From Synechococcus sp. CBW1004 (GTDB taxonomy: Bacteria; Cyanobacteriota; Cyanobacteriia; PCC-6307; Cyanobiaceae), in NCBI RefSeq assembly GCF_015840715.1, contig NZ_CP060397.1, positions 2,314,686-2,378,685 on the forward strand: a DNA stretch of 64,000 bases, written 5' to 3'. The notes under the pieces were generated by a model. That model saw only the letters and a program-made list of their open reading frames with translations, made no database searches and had not been told where the DNA came from. Below are positions 1 to 8,851 of the stretch, piece after piece. The stretch's first letter is position 1, and the number at the start of each line of letters is the position of its first letter. Position numbers and translations under genes: made by a program.

Positions 1-151
1 CGAGGAGTGCGACGGGGAACTGCGCCTCAAGCCCGCGGCTGTGCTGGGGATGGATTGCTACAGCGATACTGAGATCGAGGAGTGGGATCAGGCCGATGCC
101 CTGCCGCCCTGCGAACGGCAAGCGATCCTCCACCGCCTGCAGCAGGCCTGA
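1..151 (+). CDS. C-terminal end of a small antitoxin-like protein (partial)
   Basis: An open frame enters from the left window edge (codons begin at base 2) and stops with TGA at 149-151. The visible 49 residues are acidic and end in a helical stretch rich in Gln, Arg and Leu. The stop lies 15 bases before the start of a PIN-domain gene on the same strand, the usual arrangement for an antitoxin followed by its VapC-type toxin. The family of the N-terminal DNA-binding part cannot be seen, so the antitoxin role is inferred from position only. Confidence 0.55.
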   Translation, partial: EECDGELRLKPAAVLGMDCYSDTEIEEWDQADALPPCERQAILHRLQQA

Positions 152-166
152 GCACTCTGTCGACGC

Positions 167-574
167 ATGCAGCGGCTCTTTCTGGATGCCAACGTCCTCT
201 TCACCGCTGCGCACAATCCCGGTGGTAAAGCGGCGCTGGTGATCAGCCTCGGCCAAAGCGGCTTGTGGCAACTGGCTACCAGCGCCTATGCCAAGGAGGA
301 AGCGCACCGCAATCTCATCCGCAAGTTTCCGTCCTGCGTCCATCGCTTTCAGGACATCATCAGGCCCATTCGTCTCGTGAGCGATCGCATCGACCTCCCC
401 TGTCCGGCGTGTTTGCCGGAAAAGGACTGGCCGATCTATCGTGCCGCCCACGCCTGCCGAGCCGATGTGCTTCTCACCGGGGACCTCCGGGATTTCGGAC
501 CACTGATGAATCAACCGGAGCTCGCCGATGGGCTGCTGATTCAGACGGTCGCTGACTTCCTTCTCAACCTCTGA
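167..574 (+). CDS. PIN-domain protein, probable VapC-like toxin
   Basis: A 135-residue protein with PIN-family features: a first acidic residue in LFLDANVLF at the N terminus, a central Glu-rich helix (AKEEAHRN) and a late acidic motif in VLLTGDLRDFG near residue 105. These would supply the clustered acidic residues that bind metal in PIN ribonucleases. It follows an antitoxin-like frame by 15 bp, so a toxin-antitoxin pair is likely. RNase activity on tRNA or mRNA is known for the family and is not shown here. GC content matches the neighbourhood. Confidence 0.72.
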   Translation: MQRLFLDANVLFTAAHNPGGKAALVISLGQSGLWQLATSAYAKEEAHRNLIRKFPSCVHRFQDIIRPIRLVSDRIDLPCPACLPEKDWPIYRAAHACRADVLLTGDLRDFGPLMNQPELADGLLIQTVADFLLNL

Positions 575-671
575 AGCGGCCCGCTGACGCCGTGACGACG
601 AACCTCGACGCGCTCGGGGCTGATGGCCGATCGGTGATACCGACTCCCATGCTTCTCAGCCCCGCTCTGCC

Positions 672-1361
672 TCAGCACCGCACCCGCAGCGTCCGCGGCA
701 GCTGCTCGCGGATCGCTCCCTCCGCATCCAGCTCCGGGTAGGGCCTGCCCTCCTGCCTGCACCAGGCCGCCACCTCCGGATAGGCCCATTCGAACAGGCG
801 CTGCGCATACAGCGCCGCCGGCAGCCCTTCGCCATGGCTCGGCAGCACACCGGTGGCGCGCCGTTGGCGCAGCGCTTCAAACAGCAGCGTCGCCGCCGCC
901 ACCGACACATTCAGCGACTGCACCATGCCGCGCATCGGGATGAACACCGCCTGATCCACCAGTCCCGCCGCCGTGTCGCTCAGGCCCCACTTCTCGGCCC
1001 CGAGCAGGAAGGCCGTCGGGCCTGTGTAGTCGCCGTCGCGGTAGTCGATCGCCTCCACCCCCAGATGGGTGCCCACCAGCCGGAAGCCCTGGTCCCTGAG
1101 CTGCCTCAGCGCCGCCGCCGTGTCGCCGTGGCTGCGCAGCTCCACCCACTTCTGGCTGCCCAGGGCCGTGTCATTGAAGGTGGGGGTGCGGCCCTTCAGG
1201 TTGATCACGTGGGCCTCCAGCACCCCGGCCGCATCGCAGCTGCGCAGGATCGCCGAGAGGTTGTGGGGTTTGTGCACGTGCTCGAGCACCACGGTGAGAT
1301 CGGCCATGCGCTGATCGAGCACCGCCTTGAGGCGCTCGAACCGGCGGGGCAGCAGGGGCAT
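672..1361 (-). CDS. trmH: tRNA (guanosine-2'-O-)-methyltransferase TrmH (SpoU family)
   Basis: A 229-residue SPOUT methyltransferase expected to methylate the ribose of G18 in the tRNA D-loop using S-adenosylmethionine. The three SpoU motifs are visible: motif 1 HNLSAILRSCDAAG near residue 33, motif 2 LLGAEKWGLS near 140, and motif 3 IPMRGMVQSLNVSVAA near 160, which forms the trefoil knot. The C-terminal extension after residue 190 is typical of TrmH rather than of the short RlmB type. ATG start at 1361. It is divergent from the alkyltransferase-like gene that begins 32 bp away. Confidence 0.9.
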   Translation of the reverse strand: MPLLPRRFERLKAVLDQRMADLTVVLEHVHKPHNLSAILRSCDAAGVLEAHVINLKGRTPTFNDTALGSQKWVELRSHGDTAAALRQLRDQGFRLVGTHLGVEAIDYRDGDYTGPTAFLLGAEKWGLSDTAAGLVDQAVFIPMRGMVQSLNVSVAAATLLFEALRQRRATGVLPSHGEGLPAALYAQRLFEWAYPEVAAWCRQEGRPYPELDAEGAIREQLPRTLRVRC

Positions 1362-1393
1362 GGGATGGGGTCGTCGCAGGGGATCAAGCCAGC

Positions 1394-1876
1394 ATGGCCG
1401 TCGGTCGGAGGGTGGGGCGCATGCCGGAGCTGAGGGGGCGAGGGGCGCGATCGCCTGCAGGGCAGGAGCGGGTGCCCGAGCAGGCGGTGCCCGCCATCGC
1501 CTCCCCGGACCCGGTGGCGGCTCGGCGCGGCTTCGACCAGCGCGTCTATGCCGCCGTGGCCCTGATCCCCGCCGGCCAGCTGGCCACCTACGGGCAGATC
1601 GCCGAGCTGATCGGCGCCTGGGGCTGCGCCCGCCAGGTGGGCTGGGCCCTGCGGCGCCTGCCCCTGCCCTCCGCCATCCCCTGGCATCGCGTCGTCAACG
1701 CCGCCGGCCGCATCGCCATGACCCCTTCGCGGGAGGGCAGCGACTGGATCCAGCGCGAGCTGCTGCTGGCCGAGGGCATCCCGGTGGATGGGGAGGGGCG
1801 TCTGCCCCTGGCCCGCTTCCGCTGGCGCTCCCCCTGCCCCGGGGAGGAGGGGGCTCCGAAGAACGGCCCGCGCTGA
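1394..1876 (+). CDS. alkyltransferase-like (ATL) DNA base-flipping protein, MGMT family
   Basis: The domain from about residue 45 (FDQRVYAAVALIPAGQLATY) to 150 matches the DNA-binding domain of O6-methylguanine-DNA methyltransferase. The active-site motif, normally PCHRV, reads PWHRVV: tryptophan replaces the alkyl-accepting cysteine. In the family this marks ATL proteins, which flip out O6-alkylguanine and hand it to nucleotide excision repair instead of removing the alkyl group. The N-terminal 40 residues are not conserved-looking, so the true start may be a downstream ATG at 1422. It precedes rsmB on the same strand by 61 bp. Confidence 0.83.
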   Translation: MAVGRRVGRMPELRGRGARSPAGQERVPEQAVPAIASPDPVAARRGFDQRVYAAVALIPAGQLATYGQIAELIGAWGCARQVGWALRRLPLPSAIPWHRVVNAAGRIAMTPSREGSDWIQRELLLAEGIPVDGEGRLPLARFRWRSPCPGEEGAPKNGPR

Positions 1877-1937
1877 GGGCCCTGCGGCACCACCTGGGCG
1901 GCCGCTCCGGTACATCTGGATCAGCCGGTGCCGTCGC

Positions 1938-3356
1938 ATGCTCCCCTCCGCCTCCTCTGAGGCACCCTCCGCTGCGGCGGGGACCACGCCCGTGGGCCTG
2001 GCGCCGCGCCAGCTGGCCTGGAATGCCCTGCAGGCGGTGGCGGCCGGCGCCTATGCCGATGCCGCCCTCGAGCGCCTGCTCGCCCGTGCGTCGCTGAGCG
2101 GTCCCGATCGGGCCCTGGCCACCGAACTGGTGTACGGCGCCATCCGCATGCGCCGCCTGCTCGACGCCTGGATCGATGCCCTCGGCCGCGTCAGCGCCGA
2201 GCGTCAGCCCCCCCGCCTGCGCTGGCTGCTGCATGTGGGCCTCTATCAGCTGCTGTTCTGCGCGCGCATCCCCGATTCCGCCGCCGTCAGCACCACCGTG
2301 GAGCTGGCCCGTGCCGGCGGCCTGGCCCGTCTGGCTCCGGTGGTCAACGGCCTGCTGCGCTCGCTGCTGCGCCGCCGCGGGGAGGCCCCTGCCGCACCCT
2401 GGAGCGGCCTGGAACTGCCCGCCGATCCGGCTGCCGCCCTGGCGCTGCGCCACTCCCTGCCCGACTGGCTCGCCGCCGAACTGCTCGCCTGGCTGCCGGT
2501 GGAGCGCGCCGAAGCCTTCGCGGAGGCCTGCAACATGCCGCCGCCTCTCGATCTGCGCTGCCGCCGCGGCCGCCTGGAGCGCGACGCCCTGCTGGCTGCC
2601 TTCGCCGCCGCCGGGGTGGCCGCCGAGCCGCTGAGCGAAGGGCCCGACGCGCTCACTCTCCTGGATCGGCCCGGCGATCTGCGCGCTCTGCCGGGCTATG
2701 CCGAGGGCTGGTGGTGCGTGCAGGACCGCAATGCCCAGCGCATCGTGCCCCTGCTCGATCCCCGTCCCGGCATGCGGGTGCTCGATCTCTGCGCCGCACC
2801 CGGCGGCAAGACCACCCAGATCGCCGAGGCTCTGGGCGGCGAGGGGGAGCTGTGGGCCGTCGACCGCTCCGAGGCCCGTCTCAAGCGGGTGGCTCTCAAC
2901 GCCGAGCGCCTCGGGCTGACGGGGATCGGCCTGCTCGCCGCCGATGGCAGCGATCTCCCTGCCCTTCGGCCCGACTGGCGCGGCGCCTTCGACCGCATCC
3001 TGGTGGATGCTCCCTGCTCCGGCCTGGGGACGCTGGCGCGCCATGCCGATGCCCGCTGGCGGCTGGAGCCGGACGCGATCGAAGCGCTCGTGGCGCTGCA
3101 GCAGCAGCTGCTCGAGGCCGTGTTGCCGCTCCTGGCTCCTGCAGGGCGGCTCGTCTACGCCACCTGCACGGTGCACCCGCGCGAGAACCAGGATCAGATC
3201 GCCTCCCTGCTCGCATCCCACGAGGAGATGACGCTGCTCGAACAACGGCAATGGTGGCCGCAGCCGCAGGGCGGTGATGGCTTCTATGTGGCGGTGCTGG
3301 AGCCCGTGGGGCTCAGGGAAGCGGCGATGGTGCCGCCAGCGGGGGCGGTGGCGTGA
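1938..3356 (+). CDS. rsmB: 16S rRNA (cytosine(967)-C(5))-methyltransferase RsmB
   Basis: A 472-residue protein with an N-terminal NusB-like RNA-binding domain (to about residue 140) and a C-terminal Rossmann methyltransferase. Visible motifs are LDLCAAPGGKTTQ for SAM binding near residue 285, DAPCSGLGTLARH near 355, and YATCTVHPREN near 408, which carries the second cysteine of the m5C mechanism. The ATG at 1938 is chosen because the 50 residues upstream in frame are Arg/Pro-rich and overlap the preceding gene. The last 44 bp overlap, tail to tail, the 3' end of the penicillin-binding protein gene on the other strand. Confidence 0.92.
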   Translation: MLPSASSEAPSAAAGTTPVGLAPRQLAWNALQAVAAGAYADAALERLLARASLSGPDRALATELVYGAIRMRRLLDAWIDALGRVSAERQPPRLRWLLHVGLYQLLFCARIPDSAAVSTTVELARAGGLARLAPVVNGLLRSLLRRRGEAPAAPWSGLELPADPAAALALRHSLPDWLAAELLAWLPVERAEAFAEACNMPPPLDLRCRRGRLERDALLAAFAAAGVAAEPLSEGPDALTLLDRPGDLRALPGYAEGWWCVQDRNAQRIVPLLDPRPGMRVLDLCAAPGGKTTQIAEALGGEGELWAVDRSEARLKRVALNAERLGLTGIGLLAADGSDLPALRPDWRGAFDRILVDAPCSGLGTLARHADARWRLEPDAIEALVALQQQLLEAVLPLLAPAGRLVYATCTVHPRENQDQIASLLASHEEMTLLEQRQWWPQPQGGDGFYVAVLEPVGLREAAMVPPAGAVA

Positions 3357-5598
3357 CCGGGGGAGGCGGCGGTGCCGGAGGTGCCGGCGGAGCCGCCGCC
3401 GGGGCCGGAGCGGCCGCCGGCGCAGGGGTTGGAGCACGGGCAGGAGCCGCGGCCTCCGGTTGCCTCGACGGCTGCGGGCGGGAGGGCGTCTCAGGCGAGC
3501 GGGGCGGACTGGTGACCGTCGCGTCGGGCGGCTCGGTGCGGCTGTCCTCGCGCGGGGGCGGCGCGTCGAGCGAATCGTTGCGCTCCTCCGGTGGCTCCAG
3601 GCGGATGCCCTCGCTCTCCAGAGACGGGGGGGTATCGCTGGCCTGGGGCCGCGCCGAGGGCGCGTTGGCCTCGCCGGGCTTGCGCTTCGGCGGCACGAAC
3701 GGCTGGAAACTGCCGCTCAGCGTGGGCTTGGGCGGAAACGGCTGCACCGGCAGCTGTTTGCTCACCACGCGCATGAAGGTCCCCCAGGTGGCCGCCGCCT
3801 GGGCGCTGCTGCTGCCGGTCTTGAAGTTCTCGTCGTAGCCGAACCACACCGCCGTGGTGAGCTGGGGGATCGAGCCGACGAACCAGAGGTCGCGGGCGCC
3901 CTCGGCGGTGCCCGTCTTGCCGGCCACAGGTCGGTCGGGCAGGGCCGCGCTGCCGCCGGTGCCACTGGTCACCACCCGCTGCAGCATCCACATGACCGCG
4001 TCGGCCACATCGCTGCTCACGGCCCGCCGGGGCCTGGGGGCATCGACGCGGCGGCTCCACAGCAGCTCGCCGTCCGGGCCGTAGATCTCCTCGAAGGGGA
4101 GCGGTTTCACCCAGACACCACGGTTGTTGATGGCGGCGTAGGCCGCCACCATCTCGAGCATCGTCTTCTCGTTGGAGCCCAGCACCATGGACGGGTACTC
4201 GCCGATGGTGCCGGTGATGCCCAGATCCCTTGCCACGCCGATGACCCGCGGATAGCCCACCTTCTCGGCCAGGGCGACGGCGGCGGAGTTGATCGAGCGC
4301 GCGAACGCCTGCGACAGGGGGATCGCGCCGCCGGAGCCGGGGATGCAGAAGCGCTTCGGCGGCCATCCTTCCTTGTAACAGCGCTCCCGGGCCGAAATCG
4401 TGTCCTCCGGCTTCATGCCGTACTTGAGCGCCGCCGTGTAGGCGAACAGCTTGAACGTCGATCCCGGCGAGCGCAGAGCCTGGGTGGCGCGGTTGAACTG
4501 GCTCTTCTCCCAGTCCTTGCCGCCCACCATCGCCCGCACCAGCCCGGTGCCCGGCTCCATCGAGATCAGGGCGCCCTGCATGCTGCCGGCGCCGTTGTTG
4601 ATCGCCTTCTGGGCCTCGATCTGCCAGTCCTTGTTGAGGCCGGTGCGCACCGTCAGGCCACCCACCTCCAGCTGCTCCTTGGTCAGCACCCTGGGCAGCT
4701 CCTGCTCCAGCCAGCTGGTGAACCAGGGGGCGGGGTTATGGAAATACTTCGGCTCCGCCGGGTTCAGGCCCAGCGGGGCGGATTCGGCCTGCGCCAGCTG
4801 GGCGTCGTCGATGTAGCCCGCTTCGCGCATGCGCCGCAGCACGATGGCGCGCCGCTGCAGCGCGAATTCAGGATTGACCAGCGGCGAATAGACCGAGGGC
4901 GCCGGCGGCATGCCGGCGATCAGGGCCGCCTCAGGCAGGGTCAGCTGCTCCGGAGTCTTGGAGAAGTACACCCAGGCGGCGTCGGAGACGCCGTAGGCGC
5001 TCGAGCCCAGGTAGACGACATTGACGTATTGCTCGAGGATCTGCTCCTTGCTGAGCTCACGCTCGATCTTGCCGGCCAGCAGCGCCTCCTTCAGCTTCCG
5101 CCAGAGAGTCCGGTCCTGGCTCAGGAACACCGTGCGCGCCAGCTGCTGGGTGATCGTGCTCGCACCCTCCTCCACCGAGCCCTGGCTGAGGTTGCGCAGG
5201 CTCGCCCGCAGGATGCCGACGGCATCGACACCGTCGTGCTGGTAAAAGCGGCGATCCTCGGCCGCCACGAATGCCTTGCGGATCAGCAGCGGCATCCGCC
5301 CGGGGGGCAGCTTTTCGCGCGTGGCCGGCCCCTGTTTGACGATCACCTTGCCGTTGGCGTCGAGCACCGTGAGCGTGCCCGGCCGGCTGAAGGTGTTGAT
5401 CCGGTTGGCGTCGGGCAGGGTGCTGTCGATCGCCGAGGTGATGGCCGCCTGGCCCAGGGACACACCGACCCCGATGGCTGCGGCGGTGAGGGCCGGCACC
5501 AGCATCGGTGAGGCCCGGAGTCGTCTCGCCCGCCCTGCCACCGGCTTCGCCTCCCTGGCGTCGGCAGGCGATCGGGTCGAGCGGCCCTGCTGGATCAC
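3313..5598 (-). CDS. class A penicillin-binding protein (transglycosylase/transpeptidase), PBP1A type
   Basis: A 761-residue bifunctional peptidoglycan synthase. After a short basic cytoplasmic N terminus and one membrane segment (about residues 32-52) comes the GT51 glycosyltransferase with AAEDRRFYQHDGVD and EGASTITQQLAR. The transpeptidase domain shows SPGSTFK with the acylated serine near 376, the SIN motif, and KTGT near 559. The last 150 residues are a Pro/Ala/Glu-rich low-complexity tail. It starts with GTG at 5596-5598, overlapping the chlG stop by 4 bp, so translation is probably coupled. Its 3' end overlaps the convergent rsmB by 44 bp. Confidence 0.93.
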   Translation of the reverse strand: MIQQGRSTRSPADAREAKPVAGRARRLRASPMLVPALTAAAIGVGVSLGQAAITSAIDSTLPDANRINTFSRPGTLTVLDANGKVIVKQGPATREKLPPGRMPLLIRKAFVAAEDRRFYQHDGVDAVGILRASLRNLSQGSVEEGASTITQQLARTVFLSQDRTLWRKLKEALLAGKIERELSKEQILEQYVNVVYLGSSAYGVSDAAWVYFSKTPEQLTLPEAALIAGMPPAPSVYSPLVNPEFALQRRAIVLRRMREAGYIDDAQLAQAESAPLGLNPAEPKYFHNPAPWFTSWLEQELPRVLTKEQLEVGGLTVRTGLNKDWQIEAQKAINNGAGSMQGALISMEPGTGLVRAMVGGKDWEKSQFNRATQALRSPGSTFKLFAYTAALKYGMKPEDTISARERCYKEGWPPKRFCIPGSGGAIPLSQAFARSINSAAVALAEKVGYPRVIGVARDLGITGTIGEYPSMVLGSNEKTMLEMVAAYAAINNRGVWVKPLPFEEIYGPDGELLWSRRVDAPRPRRAVSSDVADAVMWMLQRVVTSGTGGSAALPDRPVAGKTGTAEGARDLWFVGSIPQLTTAVWFGYDENFKTGSSSAQAAATWGTFMRVVSKQLPVQPFPPKPTLSGSFQPFVPPKRKPGEANAPSARPQASDTPPSLESEGIRLEPPEERNDSLDAPPPREDSRTEPPDATVTSPPRSPETPSRPQPSRQPEAAAPARAPTPAPAAAPAPAAAPPAPPAPPPPPVTPPPPLAAPSPLP

Positions 5599-6668
5599 AG
5601 TGACAGAGCGGAAGTGCCGCCTTGCGGAATCAGGCCACTGTGGCCGATCGCCAGGGCGGTGACCAGCATGCCGAGCACGAGAAAGGGCTGGGCGCTGGCC
5701 TGGTATTTCACATCGAAGGCGAGGGGATCGCGCAGCAGCCAGATGTCCTGAAAGGTGATCTGCGGCACGATCAGCAACACCAGCAGCACGGCGGCGAAGT
5801 GCTGGCCGATCGCGATCAGCACCACCACCATCGCGATCTGGAACACATCGATCATCGCGGCGCTGATCCAGCTGGCCCGCTGGATGCCGAACACCACGGG
5901 CAGCGACTGCAGCCCCAGAGCCCGGTCTCCTTCGACGCTCTTGAAGTCATTGACCACGGCGATGCCGAGGCCGGCGAGGCTGTACACCAGCGTGAGCAGG
6001 GCGGTGGTCCAGGTGAGCTGGCCGAACAGCGCCTGGCCGGCCCACCAGGGCAGGGCGATGTAGCTGGCACCGAGGGCGTAGTTGCCGAGCCAGCCGTTCT
6101 GCTTGAGCTTCAGCGGCGGCGCCGAATAGATGAAGCTCACAAAGGAACCGCCCAGTGCCAGCAGCAGCAGCACCGGGGTGGTGTGGCCGGCCCAGAGATC
6201 AAGGCCCCAGGCCACGGCGAGGCCGGCGAGCAGCAGCACCCAGATCTGCAGCTTCACCTGCGTCAGCGGGATCGCTCCCGACGGGATGGGCCGATAGGGC
6301 TCGTTGATCGCGTCGATCTCGCGGTCGTAGTAGTCGTTGATCGTCTGGGTGTAGCCCGCCAGCAGCGGGCCGCTCATCACCATGCAGGCCAGGGCCGCCA
6401 GCAGATCCGGCAGGCGCCAGTGATAACCGCCGGAGGCGGCCGCACCGCAGATCACACCCCAGATCAGAGGGATCCAGGTGACCGGCTTCATCAGCTGCAG
6501 CCGGATCTTCCAGAGATTGGTGGTGGTGCCGGCGCCCTTCATGCCGAGCAGCTGCCGCGCTCCGCCGGACACGCTGCTCTCGGGAGATGGACTGCCGGCC
6601 GCAGGGGCTTCCGGCAGCCTGGACTGGTCTTCGGAGGATTCGCTCACCACGTCGGCCCGCTCATGCAT
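5595..6668 (-). CDS. chlG: chlorophyll a synthase ChlG (UbiA family prenyltransferase)
   Basis: A 357-residue polytopic membrane protein that would attach the phytyl or geranylgeranyl chain to chlorophyllide a in thylakoids. The prenyl-diphosphate motif NDYYDREIDAINEPYRPIPS and the second Asp-rich motif NDFKSVEGDR are clear, and eight or nine hydrophobic segments follow. The first 50 residues are hydrophilic and variable. It sits 4 bp behind the petP-like gene and overlaps the downstream penicillin-binding protein gene by 4 bp, so petP-chlG-PBP look like one transcript that mixes photosynthesis and cell-wall genes. Confidence 0.95.
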   Translation of the reverse strand: MHERADVVSESSEDQSRLPEAPAAGSPSPESSVSGGARQLLGMKGAGTTTNLWKIRLQLMKPVTWIPLIWGVICGAAASGGYHWRLPDLLAALACMVMSGPLLAGYTQTINDYYDREIDAINEPYRPIPSGAIPLTQVKLQIWVLLLAGLAVAWGLDLWAGHTTPVLLLLALGGSFVSFIYSAPPLKLKQNGWLGNYALGASYIALPWWAGQALFGQLTWTTALLTLVYSLAGLGIAVVNDFKSVEGDRALGLQSLPVVFGIQRASWISAAMIDVFQIAMVVVLIAIGQHFAAVLLVLLIVPQITFQDIWLLRDPLAFDVKYQASAQPFLVLGMLVTALAIGHSGLIPQGGTSALSL

Positions 6669-6672
6669 CCGC

Positions 6673-6885
6673 TCAGGCGGGCGCGATTTCGTCGTCGAAG
6701 AACCAGGTGGTGCCGCCGGCCGTCAGATCGACCACGACGCCGATGCCCTTGCCGTCGGTCACACGGAAGTCGCGCACCGTGCCGGTGGCGTCGGACTTCA
6801 GCGTGGCCACGAGATCGGCCGGAATACGGTCGCGCACCCGGGTGACCCGCACCTTCGAGCCGATGGTGATGGCAGCCTGGGACAT
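6673..6885 (-). CDS. petP: PetP-like small protein (DUF2862), cytochrome b6f-associated
   Basis: A 70-residue soluble protein with the small SH3-like fold signature of the DUF2862/Tsr0524 family: IGSKVRVTRVRDRIP at the start and KGIGVVVDL followed by TTWFFDDE at the end. In cyanobacteria this family is PetP, a peripheral cytoplasmic subunit of cytochrome b6f that influences linear electron flow. The ATG at 6885 is picked over a much longer in-frame extension because the family is about 65-70 residues and the extension would run through hisF. It is 4 bp upstream of chlG and divergent from hisF. Confidence 0.8.
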   Translation of the reverse strand: MSQAAITIGSKVRVTRVRDRIPADLVATLKSDATGTVRDFRVTDGKGIGVVVDLTAGGTTWFFDDEIAPA

Positions 6886-6927
6886 GGCCCCGCGTCGTAA
6901 AGGTGGCGCAACACTACCAGTGAACCC
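6886..6927. promoter_or_regulatory. divergent intergenic region between petP and hisF
   Basis: Only 42 bp separate the two outward-facing start codons, so promoters of both units must lie here or inside the opposite gene. No convincing -10/-35 pair can be picked by eye. An AAAGGTGG stretch at 6899-6906 could include the hisF ribosome-binding site, although its spacing to the ATG is long. Confidence 0.35.
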
Positions 6928-7725
6928 ATGGTCGCCAAGCGGATCATCCCCTGCCTGGACGTGGCTGATGGCCGTGTGGTGAAGGGCGTCAATTTCGTCG
7001 GTCTGCGGGATGCCGGCGACCCGGTGGAGCTGGCCTGCCGCTACAGCGCCTCCGGCGCCGACGAGCTGGTGTTCCTGGACATCGCCGCCAGCCACCAGGG
7101 CCGCGCCACGCTGGTGGATCTGGTGCGCCGCACCGCTGAGGCGGTCACCATTCCGTTCACGGTCGGGGGCGGCATCAGCAGCGTCGAGGGGATCACCGAG
7201 CTGCTGCGCGCCGGCGCCGACAAGGTGAGCCTCAACTCCTCGGCCGTGCGCGATCCCGATCTGGTGGCCCGCGGCGCCGAGCGCTTCGGCTGCCAGTGCA
7301 TCGTCGTGGCGATCGATGCACGCCGCCGCCAGGCGGACACCCCCGGCTGGGATGTCTATGTCAAGGGAGGCCGCGAGAACACCGGTCTGGACGCGGTGGA
7401 CTGGGCCCGCCGGGTGGTGGCCCTCGGCGCCGGCGAGATCCTGCTCACCTCGATGGACGGCGACGGCACCCAGGCCGGCTACGACCTGGAGCTCACCCGT
7501 GCCGTGGCCGAGGCGGTGGAGGTGCCGGTGATCGCCTCCGGCGGCGCCGGCTGCATCGATCACATCGCCGCCGCCCTGGAGGAGGGCAGGGCGGCGGCCG
7601 CCCTGCTGGCCTCGCTGCTGCACGACGGCGTTCTGACGGTGGAGGAGATCAAGCGGGATCTGCTCGGCCGCGGCCTGCCCCTGCGTCCCCTGCTCGCGTC
7701 CCAGCTGAGCGATTCGTTACGTTGA
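6928..7725 (+). CDS. hisF: imidazole glycerol phosphate synthase cyclase subunit HisF
   Basis: A 265-residue TIM-barrel protein. It would combine PRFAR with ammonia from HisH to give IGP and AICAR in histidine synthesis. Visible signatures are [16 protein letters not shown] at the N terminus (catalytic Asp in CLDV), [34 protein letters not shown] with the second catalytic Asp, and PVIASGGAG. Length is slightly above the usual 253-258 because of a short C-terminal tail. It starts the rightward block that continues with menG and glyQ. Confidence 0.97.
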   Translation: MVAKRIIPCLDVADGRVVKGVNFVGLRDAGDPVELACRYSASGADELVFLDIAASHQGRATLVDLVRRTAEAVTIPFTVGGGISSVEGITELLRAGADKVSLNSSAVRDPDLVARGAERFGCQCIVVAIDARRRQADTPGWDVYVKGGRENTGLDAVDWARRVVALGAGEILLTSMDGDGTQAGYDLELTRAVAEAVEVPVIASGGAGCIDHIAAALEEGRAAAALLASLLHDGVLTVEEIKRDLLGRGLPLRPLLASQLSDSLR

Positions 7726-7759
7726 GAGGCCTCAGTCCAGGCTGCACCCCCGCCTTGCC

Positions 7760-8101
7760 TTGACCGCCCTCCTCGCCCTGCCGGCACCGCTGTTGACCCT
7801 GACCGCCCTGGTGATGGTGGCACTGGTGGTGGCCTTGGTCGCCTGGGCCCTGCAGCTGATGCAGGCCGCCAACGACCGGCGGGAGTTCTCGCTGATGCTG
7901 GCCGGCTGCATGGTCTGCTCCGCGGCCGTGGGGCTGGCCACCGTGATGGTGATCACCTTCACCAGTCCCGTACGGCTCGAGGCGCGGGGCCTGCTGCTGC
8001 CCCCTCCCCCCGTCGAGGCCGGTGTCAGTCTCGATGCTCTCGTGCTGCCCTGGGACTCCGAGGATCTGATCCGTCAGGCCAGCGCCGGTGAAGCCCGGTG
8101 A
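7760..8101 (+). CDS. small two-helix membrane protein of unknown function
   Basis: A 113-residue protein with two strongly hydrophobic segments (about residues 10-30 and 45-67) joined by a short polar loop containing NDRREF, then a Pro-rich acidic C terminus. The first codon of the open frame is TTG at 7760, and a GTG or ATG near 7811-7814 is an alternative start inside the first helix. It lies between hisF and menG and overlaps the menG start by 14 bp, so it is probably co-transcribed. I do not recognise a family. Confidence 0.6.
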   Translation: MTALLALPAPLLTLTALVMVALVVALVAWALQLMQAANDRREFSLMLAGCMVCSAAVGLATVMVITFTSPVRLEARGLLLPPPPVEAGVSLDALVLPWDSEDLIRQASAGEAR

Positions 8102-8804
8102 TCCGGCGGCGGTCCGCAGCCTGTTCGAGGCCGTCGCACCCCGCTACGACCAGCTCAACGACCTGCTGAGCCTGGGCCTGCATCGCCTCTGGAAGCGTCA
8201 GGCCCTGCTGTGGCTGCAGCCGCGTCCAGGCCAGCGGCTGATCGATCTCTGCTGCGGCACCGGCGATCTGGCGCTGCTCATGGCGGCTCGGGTGCGGCCC
8301 GGTGGCGAGGTGCTCGGTCTCGATGCCGCCGCTGCGCCGCTGGCCCTGGCCCGGCGCCGGGCCGCCGCCCAGCCCTGGTTGCCCCTGCGCTGGCAGCAGG
8401 GCGATGCCCTGGCCACCGGCCTGCCGGAGGCCTGCATGGACGGGGCCGTGATGGCCTATGGCCTGCGCAACCTGGCCGATCCCGGCGCCGGGCTGCAGGA
8501 GCTGCGGCGGCTGCTCCGGCCTGGAGCCCGAGCGGCCGTGCTCGATTTCCGCCGCCCCGATCCGCAGGCCGGCCTCGGCGAGGCGACCGTGGAACGCTTC
8601 CAGCGGTTGATGCTGCGCCGGGTGGTGGTGCCCACGGCGCGGCTGGCCGGACTCGAGGCGCAGTACGCCTATCTGCAGGCGAGCCTTGATCGCTTCCCCA
8701 CGCAGGAGGCGCTGTGCGCGCTGGCCCGGCAGGCGGGCTTCCAGCACGTCGGCCATCGCTCTCTGGCCGGGGGGCTGATGGGGCTGCTGGAGCTGGTGGC
8801 CTGA
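8088..8804 (+). CDS. menG: demethylphylloquinone/demethylmenaquinone methyltransferase (UbiE/MenG family)
   Basis: A 238-residue class I SAM methyltransferase with [20 protein letters not shown] (split here by the usual family insertion point), the SAM loop [16 protein letters not shown] near residue 50, and [11 protein letters not shown] near 125. In cyanobacteria the enzyme performs the last C-methylation of phylloquinone for photosystem I; an equivalent role in plastoquinone is not expected. The start is GTG at 8088, overlapping the preceding small membrane gene by 14 bp. glyQ begins 47 bp after the stop. Confidence 0.92.
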   Translation: MKPGDPAAVRSLFEAVAPRYDQLNDLLSLGLHRLWKRQALLWLQPRPGQRLIDLCCGTGDLALLMAARVRPGGEVLGLDAAAAPLALARRRAAAQPWLPLRWQQGDALATGLPEACMDGAVMAYGLRNLADPGAGLQELRRLLRPGARAAVLDFRRPDPQAGLGEATVERFQRLMLRRVVVPTARLAGLEAQYAYLQASLDRFPTQEALCALARQAGFQHVGHRSLAGGLMGLLELVA

Positions 8805-8851
8805 ACGCAGCGACAGGGAGAATGGCCGGCACGCAGCTCCCCCGACCCGCG

